Assembly (NCBI RefSeq): GCF_003002095.1
Contig: NZ_PVZC01000003.1
Span: 248,001-312,000 of the forward strand
Direction: 5' to 3'
Length of the DNA stretch: 64,000 nt
Source: Allonocardiopsis opalescens
Lineage (GTDB): Bacteria; Actinomycetota; Actinomycetes; Streptosporangiales; Streptosporangiaceae
A program made the position numbers and the translations under genes. How positions within the stretch are numbered: position 1 is the stretch's first letter; each line of letters opens with the position of its first letter. The notes under the pieces are model-generated. The model saw only the letters and a program-made list of their open reading frames with translations, did not search any database and was not told the origin of the DNA. Below, piece after piece: positions 49,339 through 58,589 of the stretch.

Positions 49339-49974
49339 ATGGCGAGGACGAAGGATCCGGCGGTCCGCACCCTGCTCATCGAGCGGGCCGCGCAGATGCT
49401 CCGCACCCGCGAGCCCATCACCCTGCGCTCGCTGGTGGCCGGCACCTCGGTCTCGACGATGGCCGTCTACACCTACTTCGGCGGCATGGACGGCGTGTGG
49501 CGGGCGCTGCGCCAGGAGGGCTTCACCCGCCTGGCGGCCGGCTTCACCGCCCTGGCGCCCTCGTCCGACCCGGTGCGCGACCTGGCCGCCCTCATCGCCG
49601 CCTACCTCGGCAACGCCCTGGACCACCCCGACCTGTACCGGGTGATGTTCGACGCGAACTTCGAACTGGAGGACCTGCGGGCGGCGGACGACACCCTGGA
49701 GCACCTGGTCCAGGCGGCCCGCCGGGCCCGGGACGGCGGCCGCTTCCGGGCCGGCACCGGCCCGCTGGAGCTGGCGATCCAGAGCTGGGCCATCGCGCAC
49801 GGCCTGGGCTCCCTGGTCGCCAACGGGCCGCTGCCGCGCGAGACGCTCGACCACTGCGTCCCCATGCTGACCGCGCTGTACGTCAGCGCGGGCGACGAGC
49901 CGGAGCGGTGCCGCCGCTCGGTCGAGCGGGGCTGGCGGCGGCCGGATCCGCCGGACGGCCGAGCGCGCCGCTAG
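49339..49974 (+). CDS. TetR/AcrR family transcriptional regulator (TetR_C_13-like)
   Basis: 211 residues. The ATG after the operator is chosen; the longer form would start inside the palindrome. DNA-binding region: LIERAAQMLRTREPITLRSLVAGTSVSTMAVYTYFGGMDGVWRAL, with the variant YTYFGGMDG typical of a TetR subgroup that has WHG-type C-terminal domains. It ends convergently with the DeoR gene, overlapping by 4 bp. Likely target: the divergent RidA gene. Confidence 0.9.
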   Translation: MARTKDPAVRTLLIERAAQMLRTREPITLRSLVAGTSVSTMAVYTYFGGMDGVWRALRQEGFTRLAAGFTALAPSSDPVRDLAALIAAYLGNALDHPDLYRVMFDANFELEDLRAADDTLEHLVQAARRARDGGRFRAGTGPLELAIQSWAIAHGLGSLVANGPLPRETLDHCVPMLTALYVSAGDEPERCRRSVERGWRRPDPPDGRARR

Positions 49975-50756
49975 CGCGCCGTGCCGCCGGGGCCGACCAC
50001 CACCACGTCCACGTCGGCGGCGCGGAAGGGCGCGAGCGCGGCCGGCTCGGCCTGGTCGTCGGTGACCAGCGTCCAGCGCGCGGGCAGGCGGGCCCAGGCG
50101 TGGAAGGGCCTGCGGCCGAGCTTGGCGGCGTGCACCAGCACGTAGACGCGCTCGGAGCGGCGCGCCATCAGCTCCTTGAGCCGGGTCTGCTGGAGGCTCG
50201 CCTCGCAGATGCCGTCGTCGGCGGTCACGCCGTCGGCGCCGAGGAAGGCGCGGTCGAAGGTCATCCGGCTGAGCGCCGCCTCGGCGAGCGGGCCGACGAA
50301 GCCCGCGCTGAGGTGGCGCAGGGTGCCGCCCAGGCACTCGACGTGGACGTGCTCGGCGCCGGCCAGCTCCTCCAGCGCGGTCAGCCCGGTGGTGGCGACG
50401 GTCAGCTCGCGTGCGCCGCGCAGCTCGTGGGCGAGCGCGCCGGTGGTGGACCCGGCGTCCAGCAGCACGGTCTCGCCGGTGCGGATCTGGGCCGCGGCCC
50501 AGGCGGCGATGGCGCGCTTGGCCTCGAAGGCCTCGCCGAGCCGCTGCCGCAGCGACGCCTCGGGGTGCGCGTTCAGCGCGATCGCCCCGCCGTAGGTGCG
50601 CGCCAGCTCCCCGGCGGACTCCATCTGGGCGAGGTCGCGCCGGATGGTGGAGGGGGTCACCTTGAAGGTGGCCGACAGCTCCCTGACGCTGGTGAGCCCG
50701 GAGGTGGCCGCCAGCCGGGCGATCGCCTCGCGCCGGGCCTTGGTTCCGCGGGGCAT
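49971..50756 (-). CDS. DeoR family transcriptional repressor
   Basis: 261 residues. The N-terminal HTH is RREAIARLAATSGLTSVRELSATFKVTPSTIRRDLAQMESAGELARTYGGAI, the DeoR signature. The C-terminal sugar-phosphate sensor domain has TVLLDAGSTTGALAHELRG, LTVATTGLTALEELAG and DRAFLGADGVTADDGICEASLQQTRLKELM. It likely responds to a phosphorylated acid sugar made by the DUF1537 kinase route. It follows pdxA2 by 10 bp in one operon and probably binds the TTGCG-N7-CGCAA sites upstream. Confidence 0.93.
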   Translation of the reverse strand: MPRGTKARREAIARLAATSGLTSVRELSATFKVTPSTIRRDLAQMESAGELARTYGGAIALNAHPEASLRQRLGEAFEAKRAIAAWAAAQIRTGETVLLDAGSTTGALAHELRGARELTVATTGLTALEELAGAEHVHVECLGGTLRHLSAGFVGPLAEAALSRMTFDRAFLGADGVTADDGICEASLQQTRLKELMARRSERVYVLVHAAKLGRRPFHAWARLPARWTLVTDDQAEPAALAPFRAADVDVVVVGPGGTAR

Positions 50757-50766
50757 CGGCGTCCTC

Positions 50767-51774
50767 TCACTTCATCAGCGGGGAGGGCGACAGCTCCGCC
50801 GCCTGGCGCAGCGCCTCGACCATGCTACCGACGTCGGCGCGCCCGGTCCCGGCGATGTCGAAGGCCGTGCCGTGGTCGACGGAGGTGCGGATCACCGGCA
50901 GGCCGACGGTGATGTTCACCCCGGCGTCGATGCCGAGGACCTTGACGGGGCCGTGGCCCTGGTCGTGGTACATCGCCACGATCAGCTCGTAGTCGCCCCG
51001 CCCGGCCAGGAAGAAGGCGGTGTCGGCGGGCAGCGGCCCGCGGGCGTCGATGCCGTCGGCGCGCAGCGCGGCGATGGCCGGGACGATCTTGGTCTCCTCC
51101 TCGCCGTAGCCGAAGAGGCCGTTCTCCCCGGCGTGCGGGTTGATGCCGCACACGCCGATGCGCGGCTCGGCCACGCCGGAGCGGCGGATCGCGTCGTGGC
51201 CGCGGCGCACCGTCCGCTCGACCAGCCCGGGCTCGATCCGGGCGATCGCGTCGATCAGCCCGATGTGCGTGGTCACGTGGATGACCTTCACGGTCGGCGT
51301 CGACAGCATCATCGACACCTCCTCGATCCCGGTCAGGTGCGCCAGCAGTTCGGTGTGCCCGGGGAAGGGGTGCCCGCCGGCGCGCAGCGCCTCCTTGTTC
51401 AGCGGCGCCGTGCAGATGCCCTGCACCTCGCCGGCCATCGCCAGCTCGCTGGCCACCCGGACGTAGTGGTAGGCGGCGTCGCCGGCCACCGCGGAGACCT
51501 CCCCCCAGGGAAGGTCCGCGGGGAGCAGCCCCAGGTCGATGACGTTGATGCGGCCGGGCGCGAAGACGGCGCCGGCCACCGAGTCGATGGCCGCGATCTC
51601 CGGCTCCGCGCCCAGGATCCGCGCGGCCTGCCGCAGCCGGGCGGCGTCGCCGACGACCACGGGGCGGCAGCGCGCGTGGACGGAGCCGTCCAGCAGCGCC
51701 CCCACGGTGACCTCGGGCCCGACGCCGGCGCCGTCGCCCATCGTCACCGCGATGACCGGGAGGTCGTTGCTCAT
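50767..51774 (-). CDS. pdxA2: PdxA2-type 4-phospho-(D-erythronate/threonate) dehydrogenase
   Basis: 335 residues. PdxA fold: VIAVTMGDGAGVGPEV, THIGLIDAIARIEPG, INPHAGENGLFGYGEEE and AMYHDQGHGPVKVLGID provide the three metal-binding His and the DQGH motif; TSVDHGTAFDIAGTGRAD is conserved. In true vitamin B6 biosynthesis PdxA acts on 4-phosphohydroxy-L-threonine. PdxA2 next to DeoR and with a DUF1537 kinase nearby instead oxidises and decarboxylates 4-phospho-erythronate or -threonate to dihydroxyacetone phosphate. The context supports the second role. Confidence 0.88.
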   Translation of the reverse strand: MSNDLPVIAVTMGDGAGVGPEVTVGALLDGSVHARCRPVVVGDAARLRQAARILGAEPEIAAIDSVAGAVFAPGRINVIDLGLLPADLPWGEVSAVAGDAAYHYVRVASELAMAGEVQGICTAPLNKEALRAGGHPFPGHTELLAHLTGIEEVSMMLSTPTVKVIHVTTHIGLIDAIARIEPGLVERTVRRGHDAIRRSGVAEPRIGVCGINPHAGENGLFGYGEEETKIVPAIAALRADGIDARGPLPADTAFFLAGRGDYELIVAMYHDQGHGPVKVLGIDAGVNITVGLPVIRTSVDHGTAFDIAGTGRADVGSMVEALRQAAELSPSPLMK

Positions 51775-51907
51775 GTTCAGCCTTCCGTTCGGCCCGTGTC
51801 GGGCGTGGCCGCGGCCGCGCCGGGGGGCCGGGCCCCGGATGGGGGCGGCCTGCCGCCGGATCGCGGCGCGCCGTCGTCCGGCCGCGCCCGGTGGGGCGCG
51901 GCCACTT

Positions 51908-51924
51908 TTGCGCACAACGCGCAG
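51908..51924. promoter_or_regulatory. DeoR operator candidate O1 (pdxA2 side)
   Basis: TTGCG-CACAACG-CGCAG matches the consensus TTGCG-N7-CGCAA in nine of ten arm positions. It lies 133 bp upstream of pdxA2. Confidence 0.7.
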
Positions 51925-52171
51925 TAAAGCAAAGAAGTGACCTCGCGTCGAGGTGTGCCCGGCCGCTCACCGCCCGCGTGCGTGCGGATCCGCGCCCCAT
52001 CGACCGAGCTGGTGATCGTTTGTAAAATCTGGATATCTATGCTGCTCAGTCAGGATGGAACTCCAGTGGTGCCGGCGGCGCCGCGCCCGGGGACCCCGCC
52101 GGGCGGGTGCCGGGCGGACTGGTGCGCGGCGGCGCCGCGATGAGCGCGGCGCAGCGTGTGACCAGCACGGA

Positions 52172-52221
52172 CTGCGCCTATCACGCAAATCTGGCCGAGG
52201 TGTATTGCGCACAACACGCAA
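52172..52221. promoter_or_regulatory. DeoR operator candidates O2 and O3 (ABC operon side)
   Basis: CTGCG-CCTATCA-CGCAA (52172-52188) and the perfect TTGCG-CACAACA-CGCAA (52205-52221) have centres 33 bp apart, about three helical turns. O1 and O3 also share the spacer CACAAC. The arrangement suggests looping or cooperative repression of the 52337 operon. The rest of the 562-bp divergent gap has no gene. Confidence 0.75.
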
Positions 52222-52336
52222 TTATGTCATGGTGACGCAGGTAACAAGCCCGTGGCGCCGAGGTTAACCGGACCACCGCCCGCTCCCGGGCGGACGAGCG
52301 CGAGGGACCCCGAGGGACGCGGAGGAAGGCCGATCC

Positions 52337-53914
52337 ATGACCCATCCGAGAGCACCGCGGCTGTCCCGGCGCGGACTGCTGCGGCTGGGCGCCGCCGCGG
52401 CGGGCGCGGCGGTGCTGCCGTCGCTGGGCGCCTGCGCCGGCCCCACCGGCGGCCCGAGCCCCGGCACCCTGGTCCTGGCGCTGAACCGCTCGCTGGTGTC
52501 GCTGGACAACAAGCTGAACCAGTTCGACGCCGCCGTCACTGTGCAGCGGGCCGTCCGCCAGGCCCTCACCCGCATCGGCCCCGAGCTGACCCCCGAACCC
52601 GTGCTGGCCGACCGCTTCGAGCTGACCGCGCCCACCGAGTGGACGGTCCGGCTGCGCGAGGGCGTCCGCTACTCCGACGGCTCCCCGGTCACCCCCGGCG
52701 ACGTCGCGACCGCGCTGGAGATGTACCGGCAGGTGAGCGGCTCCTTCCTGGCCACCTTCTTCCCCGAGTGGCCGCGGGTCGAGCCCGTGGACGACCGCAC
52801 CTTCCTGATGGTCACCGAGCGCCCGCTGCCGGTGCTCGACTACCTGATGGCCAACATCCTCATCACCCCCGCCGCCGCCAACGCCCCCGAGGAGCTGCAG
52901 AGCGGCATCGGCTCCGGCCCCTACACCGTCACCGCGGCCAACCGGGGCACCGGTACCTACACCCTGCGGCGCAATGACGCCTACTGGGGCCCGGCCCCGG
53001 CCGTGCGCACCGTCGACGTCCGCTTCCTGCCCGAGGAGTCCAGCCGGGTGGTCTCGCTGCGCAGCGGCGAGGTCGACGTGATCGACACGATCTCGCCCGA
53101 CTCCGCCGAGCAACTGGCCGGGCTGCCCGAGGTCGAGATGGAGAGCGTGCCGGGCACCCGGATCAACCAGCTCTTCTACAACTTCCGAAAGCCCCCCGAC
53201 CACCCGCTGTCCGACGTGCGGGTGCGCGAGGCGCTCAGCTACGCCGTCGACGGCCGCCGGCTGGTCGAGGACGTGCTGGTCGGCTCGGTCACCCCGGCCG
53301 ACGGCGTCGTCGCCTCATCGCTGTCGGGCGCGGTGTCCACCGGCGAGTACGTCCACGATCCGCGCCGGGCCCGCGAGATGCTGGCGGCCGCCGGGATCGG
53401 CGCGGGTGACCTGAACCTGACCCTGATCTGGGAGACCGGCGAGTTCGCCTCCGACACCACGGTCATGGAGGCGGTGCTGCAGATGCTGCGCGAGGTCGGC
53501 GTCGGGGTGACCCTCCGCCAGTTCGAACCGGGCGGCGACATCCCGCTGTGGCGGCAGGGCCGCGGCGGCGACTGGGACGTGATCGGCAACGGCTTCGCCA
53601 CCCCCACCGGCGTCGCGATCACCAGCCTCCAGGGCATGTACGGCGGCACCGCCGAGCGGGAGGAGACCCGCGACACCTACCACGGCTACGTCGTCCCCGA
53701 GGTCACCGACCTGCTCGACCGCGCCTACGCCGAGGTCGACGCCGAGGCCAGGCAGGCGCTGGTCGCCGAGGCGCAGCACGCCGTCTGGCGCACCTGGCCC
53801 TGCATGTGGGCCTTCGTCCCCAACTCCGTGCTGGCGCGGCGCCGCCGGGTGCGGGGCCTGGCGCTGGAGACCACCAACTGCTACGACCTCGCCGCGGTCC
53901 GGCTGGACGGCTGA
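52337..53914 (+). CDS. ABC transporter substrate-binding lipoprotein (SBP_bac_5, Opp/Dpp type)
   Basis: 525 residues. A twin-arginine signal (LSRRGLLRLGAAAAGAAVLPS) ends in the lipobox LGAC, so the protein is a Tat-exported lipoprotein. The SBP_bac_5 domain shows VLADRFELTAPTEWTVRLREGVRYSDGSPVTPGDVATALEM and LFYNFRKPPDHPLSDVRVREALSYAVDGRRLVEDVL. The family binds peptides but also oligosaccharides and nickel. The downstream catabolic genes favour a sugar-acid-containing ligand. First gene of the operon; RBS GGAGGAAGG. Confidence 0.93.
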   Translation: MTHPRAPRLSRRGLLRLGAAAAGAAVLPSLGACAGPTGGPSPGTLVLALNRSLVSLDNKLNQFDAAVTVQRAVRQALTRIGPELTPEPVLADRFELTAPTEWTVRLREGVRYSDGSPVTPGDVATALEMYRQVSGSFLATFFPEWPRVEPVDDRTFLMVTERPLPVLDYLMANILITPAAANAPEELQSGIGSGPYTVTAANRGTGTYTLRRNDAYWGPAPAVRTVDVRFLPEESSRVVSLRSGEVDVIDTISPDSAEQLAGLPEVEMESVPGTRINQLFYNFRKPPDHPLSDVRVREALSYAVDGRRLVEDVLVGSVTPADGVVASSLSGAVSTGEYVHDPRRAREMLAAAGIGAGDLNLTLIWETGEFASDTTVMEAVLQMLREVGVGVTLRQFEPGGDIPLWRQGRGGDWDVIGNGFATPTGVAITSLQGMYGGTAEREETRDTYHGYVVPEVTDLLDRAYAEVDAEARQALVAEAQHAVWRTWPCMWAFVPNSVLARRRRVRGLALETTNCYDLAAVRLDG

Positions 53915-53917
53915 GCC

Positions 53918-54853
53918 ATGGCCCACTACGTCCTGCGCCGCCTCGCCCAGAGCGCCCTCACCGTCTTCCTCACCGTCTCGGCCGTGTTCGTGCTGATCCG
54001 GCTGGCGCCCGGCGACCCCGCCACCGCCTTCGCCGGGCCGCTGGCCACCACCGAGGACCTGGCCCGGGTCCGCGAGCAGCTGGGGCTGGCCGAGCCGCTG
54101 CCCGCGCAGTACCTCGCCTTCGTCCGCGACCTGTTCACCGGCGACCTCGGCACCTCCTACTCCTTCCAGGCGCCCGCCTTCGACGTGGTCATGGGGCGGC
54201 TGCCCTACACCACCACCCTGGCGACCTCGGCGATCTTGGTGACCGCGCTGATCGCGGTGCCGCTCGGCGTGTGGATGGCGCGGCACGCCGGCACCCGGCG
54301 CGAACTGGGCGCCGATGTGGCGGGCGTGGCCGCGCAGTCGATGCCGGAGTTCTGGAGCGGCGTCATGCTGCTCACCGTCTTCGCGGTGCTGCTGCCGGTG
54401 CTGCCCGCCTCCGGCTTCACCACCTGGGCCGGCATCGTGCTGCCCACCGCAACGGTGGCGCTGCTCCAGGTCGCGCTGATCTCGCGGCTGGTGCGCCGGG
54501 AGATGGCGGTCCACCTCGCCGCCCCCTACCTGACGGCCGCCCGCTCGCGCGGCGTCTCCGAATCCGCGCTGACCTGGCGCTACGCCATGGCCAACTCCGC
54601 GGTCCCGGTGCTCACCGCGCTCGGCACCCGCTTCGCGGCGATGCTGAACGGGGTCGTCGTGGTCGAGGTGGTCTTCGCCTGGCCGGGCGTCGGCTCGCTG
54701 GTGGTGCGCGCCCTGGAGACCCGCGACTACCCGCTGATCCAGGCGACCGTCCTGGTCACCGCCGCCCTGGCCATCCTCGTCCAACTCCTCGTCGACCTCG
54801 CCTACCCGCTGTTCGATCCGCGGGTCCGAGTCGGGAAGGCGGTCCGCCGATGA
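53918..54853 (+). CDS. ABC transporter permease (DppB type)
   Basis: 311 residues starting MAHYVLRRLAQSALTVFLTVSAVFVLIRLAPGDPA, the standard DppB N-terminus. Six membrane helices; coupling loop YLTAARSRGVSESALTWRYAMANSAVPVLTALG (EAA motif). Its stop overlaps the next start (ATGA). Forms the channel with the next gene product. Confidence 0.93.
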   Translation: MAHYVLRRLAQSALTVFLTVSAVFVLIRLAPGDPATAFAGPLATTEDLARVREQLGLAEPLPAQYLAFVRDLFTGDLGTSYSFQAPAFDVVMGRLPYTTTLATSAILVTALIAVPLGVWMARHAGTRRELGADVAGVAAQSMPEFWSGVMLLTVFAVLLPVLPASGFTTWAGIVLPTATVALLQVALISRLVRREMAVHLAAPYLTAARSRGVSESALTWRYAMANSAVPVLTALGTRFAAMLNGVVVVEVVFAWPGVGSLVVRALETRDYPLIQATVLVTAALAILVQLLVDLAYPLFDPRVRVGKAVRR

Positions 54854-55800
54854 CCACGCGTTCCGCGCCCGCCCCAGCGGCCGGCGCCCCCGCCCCGGAC
54901 GGCCCGCCGCAGCGGCCCAGCCGGGTCACCGCCCGCGACCTCGCCCGCGCCGGGGCCACCCGGCGGCGGCGCAGCGCCACGGCCCGGCTGTGGGCGGGCG
55001 CCGTCTGCGCGCTGCTGGTCATCGTGCCGGTCGCCCTGGCCGACCTGCTGCCGATCCCCGGCGCCAACGAGCAGCACCTCGACCAGCGCCGGCTGGCGCC
55101 GCTGGTCGACGGGCACCTGTTCGGCACCGACCAGCTCGGCCGCGACCTGCTGGCCCGGGTGCTGCACGGCGGGCAGGTGTCGCTGACCATCGGCCTGCTG
55201 GCCGTCGTCGTCTCCGGCATCATCGGCATCCTCGCCGGGGCGGCGGCCGGCTACTTCGGCGGCTGGGTGGACGCGCTGGTGTCCCGGCTGCTGGAGGCCC
55301 AGATGTCGCTGCCGCTGCTGATGATGCTGCTGCTCGTCGTCGCCCTGTTCGGGCCGTCCGTACCGGTCATCACCTTCGTGATCGCCATCGCCCAGTGGCC
55401 CGAGGTGGCCCGGCTCACCCGCTCGCTGGTCCTGGTCGAACGGGAGAAACCCTATGTGGACGCCGCCCGGGTGCTCGGCCTGCGCCGACTGGGCGTACTG
55501 GTCCGGCACGTGCTGCCCAACGTGGCCCAGCGCGCCACCCTGGTGGTCCTGCTGCTGCTCGCCCAGGCCGTGCTGCTGGAGAGCGCGCTCAGCTACCTGG
55601 GCGCGGGCCCGGAGCGCCCGGCCGCCACCTGGGGGCGCATCATCGCCGACGGCCAGGACTACATCACCACCTCGTGGTGGCTGGTCACCCTGCCGGGGCT
55701 GTGCATCGTGCTGCTGGTGGTCGGGGTGAACCTGCTCGGCGACGGGCTGCGCGACCGCACCCGGCGCCGCCGCCCCGCCCGGAAGGAGGCGGTCGCGTGA
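54850..55800 (+). CDS. ABC transporter permease (DppC type)
   Basis: 316 residues. A disordered N-terminal ~55 residues, then the DppC pattern HLFGTDQLGRDLLARVLHGGQVSLTIGLLAVVVSGIIG, EAQMSLPLLMMLLLVVALFG and EAA loop VDAARVLGLRRLGVLVRHVLPNVAQ. ATGA overlap upstream, GTGA overlap downstream. Confidence 0.93.
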   Translation: MTTRSAPAPAAGAPAPDGPPQRPSRVTARDLARAGATRRRRSATARLWAGAVCALLVIVPVALADLLPIPGANEQHLDQRRLAPLVDGHLFGTDQLGRDLLARVLHGGQVSLTIGLLAVVVSGIIGILAGAAAGYFGGWVDALVSRLLEAQMSLPLLMMLLLVVALFGPSVPVITFVIAIAQWPEVARLTRSLVLVEREKPYVDAARVLGLRRLGVLVRHVLPNVAQRATLVVLLLLAQAVLLESALSYLGAGPERPAATWGRIIADGQDYITTSWWLVTLPGLCIVLLVVGVNLLGDGLRDRTRRRRPARKEAVA

Positions 55801-56693
55801 GCGCCGCGCCGCGAACCACCGCCGCCGGACCGGACGGGACTGCCGCCGGCGCCCCGCTGCTACGGGTGCGCGACCTGCAGATCGAGCTGATCACCGACGC
55901 CGGGGTGGTCCGCGCCGTCGACGGCGTCTCCTTCGACGTCCACCCCGGCGAGACCGTCACCATCATCGGCGAGTCCGGCTCCGGCAAGTCGACCACCGCC
56001 ATGGGCGTGCTGCGGCTGCTCCCCGACGAGCTCGCCGTGGTCTCCGGCGAGGTCGCCGTGCAGGGCCGCGACGTGGTCGCCGACCCGCGCGCCGCCGCCG
56101 CGCTGCGCGGCCGGGCCGTGTCGCTCATCCCCCAGGACCCGATGACCGCGCTCAGCCCGGTGCACAGCGTCGGCCGCCAGCTGCTGGAGGTGGTGCGGCT
56201 GCGCCGCCCCGGCCTGGACCGGGCGGCGGCGCGCGCCCGCGCCGTCGAACTGCTGGACCGGGTGCGCATCCCCGAGCCCGGGCGCCGTCTGCGCGCCTAC
56301 CCGCACCAGCTGTCCGGCGGGATGCTGCAGCGGGTGCTGATCGCGATGGCGCTGGCCGGGGAGCCCGCGCTGCTGGTCGCCGACGAGCCCACCAGCGCCC
56401 TGGACGTCACCGTCCAGGCGGGCATCCTCGATCTGCTGCTCGAACTCCAGGAGAGTACCGGCGTCGGCATCCTGATGATCACCCACGACCTCGGCGTGGC
56501 CCGGCTGGTGTCCGACCGGGTGCACGTCATGCGCAACGGCCGCTTCGTGGAGAGCGGCGAGGTCGAGCAGATCGTCGGCGCCCCCGCCGAGGAGTACACC
56601 CGCTCGCTGCTGCGCTCGGTGCCCGCCCTGGGCGGCTGGGACGGCGCGGCCGGCCGGGACGAGCCCGCGCGACCGGACGGAGACCCGTCATGA
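55797..56693 (+). CDS. ABC transporter ATP-binding protein (DppD type)
   Basis: 298 residues from GTG. Walker A IIGESGSGKSTTAMGVL, Q-loop LIPQDPMTALSPVHSVG, signature HQLSGGMLQRVLIAMALA, Walker B ALLVADEPTSALDVTVQ and the switch His in MITHDLGVA. A short oligopeptide/dipeptide C-terminal region follows (GAPAEEYTRSLLRSVPAL). Lies in the coupled importer operon. Confidence 0.95.
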   Translation: MSAAPRTTAAGPDGTAAGAPLLRVRDLQIELITDAGVVRAVDGVSFDVHPGETVTIIGESGSGKSTTAMGVLRLLPDELAVVSGEVAVQGRDVVADPRAAAALRGRAVSLIPQDPMTALSPVHSVGRQLLEVVRLRRPGLDRAAARARAVELLDRVRIPEPGRRLRAYPHQLSGGMLQRVLIAMALAGEPALLVADEPTSALDVTVQAGILDLLLELQESTGVGILMITHDLGVARLVSDRVHVMRNGRFVESGEVEQIVGAPAEEYTRSLLRSVPALGGWDGAAGRDEPARPDGDPS

Positions 56694-57535
56694 GCGACAC
56701 CCCCGTACTGGCGGCCGAGGACCTGGTGGTGGAGTTCCCGGTGCCCGGCGGCGTGTTCCGCGCCGTCGACGGCGTCGGCTTCGCGGTCGGCCGGGGCCGC
56801 ACCCTGGCCGTCGTCGGCGAGTCCGGCTGCGGGAAGTCCACCCTGGCCCGCGCGCTGGTGCGGCTGCTCACCCCGGTGTCGGGGCGCATCCTGCTGGACG
56901 GCCAGGACATCGCGCGGCTGCCCGAGCGGCGGCTGCGGCCGCTGCGGCCGAAGATCCAGATGGTCTTCCAGGACCCCTACGGCTCGCTCGACCCGCGCAT
57001 GACGGCGGCCGAGATCGTCGCCGAGCCGCTGCGGATGCGCGGCCTCGCCTCCCGGGAGCGGCGCGCCGCCGAGGCGGCCGAGCTGATCGACCGGGTCGGG
57101 CTGCCGTCCAGCGCGCTGGAGCGGCGCCCGCCGGAGTTCTCCGGCGGCCAGCGCCAGCGCATCGGCATCGCCCGCGCGCTGGCCAGCCGGCCCGAGGTGC
57201 TGGTGTGCGACGAGGTGACCAGCGCGCTGGACGTGTCCGTCCAGGCCCAGATGATCGAGCTGCTCCGCGAGATCCAGCGGGAGACCGGGATCGCCTACCT
57301 GTTCATCTCGCACAACCTCGGCGTGGTCCGCGAGATCAGCGACGAGGTGATGGTGATGCGCGGCGGCCGGACCGTCGAGAGCGGCCCGACCGCCCGGGTG
57401 CTCACCGCGCCCGGGCACCCCTACACGCGCGCCCTGCGGGGCGCGGCCCTGGACCCGTCCGCCATGCGGGGGCGCAAGCCGCGGGCGGTGCTCGCCGCCG
57501 CGCTGGCCCCCGCCGAAGAAGGAGCCGCCCGATGA
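56690..57535 (+). CDS. ABC transporter ATP-binding protein (DppF type)
   Basis: 281 residues. Walker A VVGESGCGKSTLARALV, Q-loop MVFQDPYGSLDPRM, signature EFSGGQRQRIGIARALASRP, Walker B VLVCDEVTSALDVSVQ (second acidic residue present as E), switch His FISHNLGVV. The DppF-type C-terminus (TAPGHPYTRALRGAAL) is present. Pairs with the preceding ATPase. Confidence 0.95.
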   Translation: MSDTPVLAAEDLVVEFPVPGGVFRAVDGVGFAVGRGRTLAVVGESGCGKSTLARALVRLLTPVSGRILLDGQDIARLPERRLRPLRPKIQMVFQDPYGSLDPRMTAAEIVAEPLRMRGLASRERRAAEAAELIDRVGLPSSALERRPPEFSGGQRQRIGIARALASRPEVLVCDEVTSALDVSVQAQMIELLREIQRETGIAYLFISHNLGVVREISDEVMVMRGGRTVESGPTARVLTAPGHPYTRALRGAALDPSAMRGRKPRAVLAAALAPAEEGAAR

Positions 57536-58530
57536 CCGACGGCGCGACAGCCGCCCGCCCGATCCGCCTGCCGGGGACCGCCACCCCGCTGTCGCCGGTG
57601 GTGCTGGGCACCATGACCTTCGGCGACACCGTCGACGCGGCCGGCGCGGCGCGGATGCTCGACACCGCGCTGGACGCCGGGGTGACCGGCGTCGACACCG
57701 CCAACGGCTACGCGGGCGGCGCCAGCGAGGAGATCCTGCGCGGGCTGCTGCCCGGCCGCCGCGACCGGATCGTGCTGGCCACCAAGGCGGGCATCCCGCA
57801 CCCCGACGCCGGCGAGCACTCCCCGCTGTCGGCCAAGGGGCTGCGGGCGAGCCTGGAGGGCAGCCTGCGCCGGCTCGGCACCGAGCGGGTCGACCTGTTC
57901 TACCTGCACCAGCCCGACCGCGCCGCCCCACTGGCCGAGACCCTGGGCACCGTCGCCGAACTGGTCGCCGAGGGCAGGATCGGGGCGCTGGGCGTCTCCA
58001 ACTACGCCGCCTGGCAGATCGGCGAGCTGAACCGGGCCGCCGACGAGGCCGGCGCGCCCCGCCCCGTCGTCGCCCAGCAGCTCTACAACCTGCTGGCGCG
58101 CCGCATCGAGGCCGAGTACGTCGAGTTCGCCGAGGCCACCGGGCTGGTGACCATGGTCTACAACCCGCTCGGCGGCGGCCTGCTCACCGGGCGGCACCGC
58201 TTCGGCGAGACCCCCGCCACCGGCCGCTTCGGCGACTCCCGGGTGGCGGGCATGTACCGGGAGCGGTACTGGAGCCCGGCGCTGTTCGACGCGGTCGCCG
58301 CGCTGGCCGCGGTCGCCGACGGCGCCGGGATGCCGCTCACCGAGCTGGCGCTGCGCTGGCTGCTGGCCAAGCCCGCCGTCGGCGCCCTGCTGCTCGGCGG
58401 CTCCAGGACCGAGCACCTCACCGCCAACCTCGCCGCGGTCGCGGCCGGACCGCTGCCCGCGGAGCTGGTCGCCGCCTGCGACGAGGTGGGCGCTGCGCTC
58501 AACGGGCCGATGCCCGCCTACAACCGGTGA
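57532..58530 (+). CDS. Aldo/keto reductase of the acid-sugar operon
   Basis: 332 residues. Tetrad: GVDTANGYAGGASEE (Asp, Tyr), VLATKAG (Lys), DLFYLHQPD (His). The NADP motif GALLLGGSRTEHL is C-terminal. YNPLGGGLLTGRHRF and the DxR/SRVAGMYRERYW loop are typical of bacterial AKR11/12-like enzymes reducing sugars or keto-acids. ATGA-coupled to the transporter genes, so it acts on an imported substrate or its breakdown product. Confidence 0.92.
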   Translation: MTDGATAARPIRLPGTATPLSPVVLGTMTFGDTVDAAGAARMLDTALDAGVTGVDTANGYAGGASEEILRGLLPGRRDRIVLATKAGIPHPDAGEHSPLSAKGLRASLEGSLRRLGTERVDLFYLHQPDRAAPLAETLGTVAELVAEGRIGALGVSNYAAWQIGELNRAADEAGAPRPVVAQQLYNLLARRIEAEYVEFAEATGLVTMVYNPLGGGLLTGRHRFGETPATGRFGDSRVAGMYRERYWSPALFDAVAALAAVADGAGMPLTELALRWLLAKPAVGALLLGGSRTEHLTANLAAVAAGPLPAELVAACDEVGAALNGPMPAYNR

Positions 58531-58589
58531 CCGGCACCCGCCCGGCCCACCCCCGCCCCACCCACCGAACCGAAGGAGCTGTGCACCGT

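Noticed and set aside
50767-51774. PdxA of vitamin B6 biosynthesis
   Set aside because: Neighbouring DeoR repressor, shared operators with a catabolic operon and a nearby DUF1537 kinase favour the PdxA2 role.
51937-52143. 68-residue ORF in the DeoR operator gap
   Set aside because: Protein-unlike composition, no ribosome site, and it lies in the control region.
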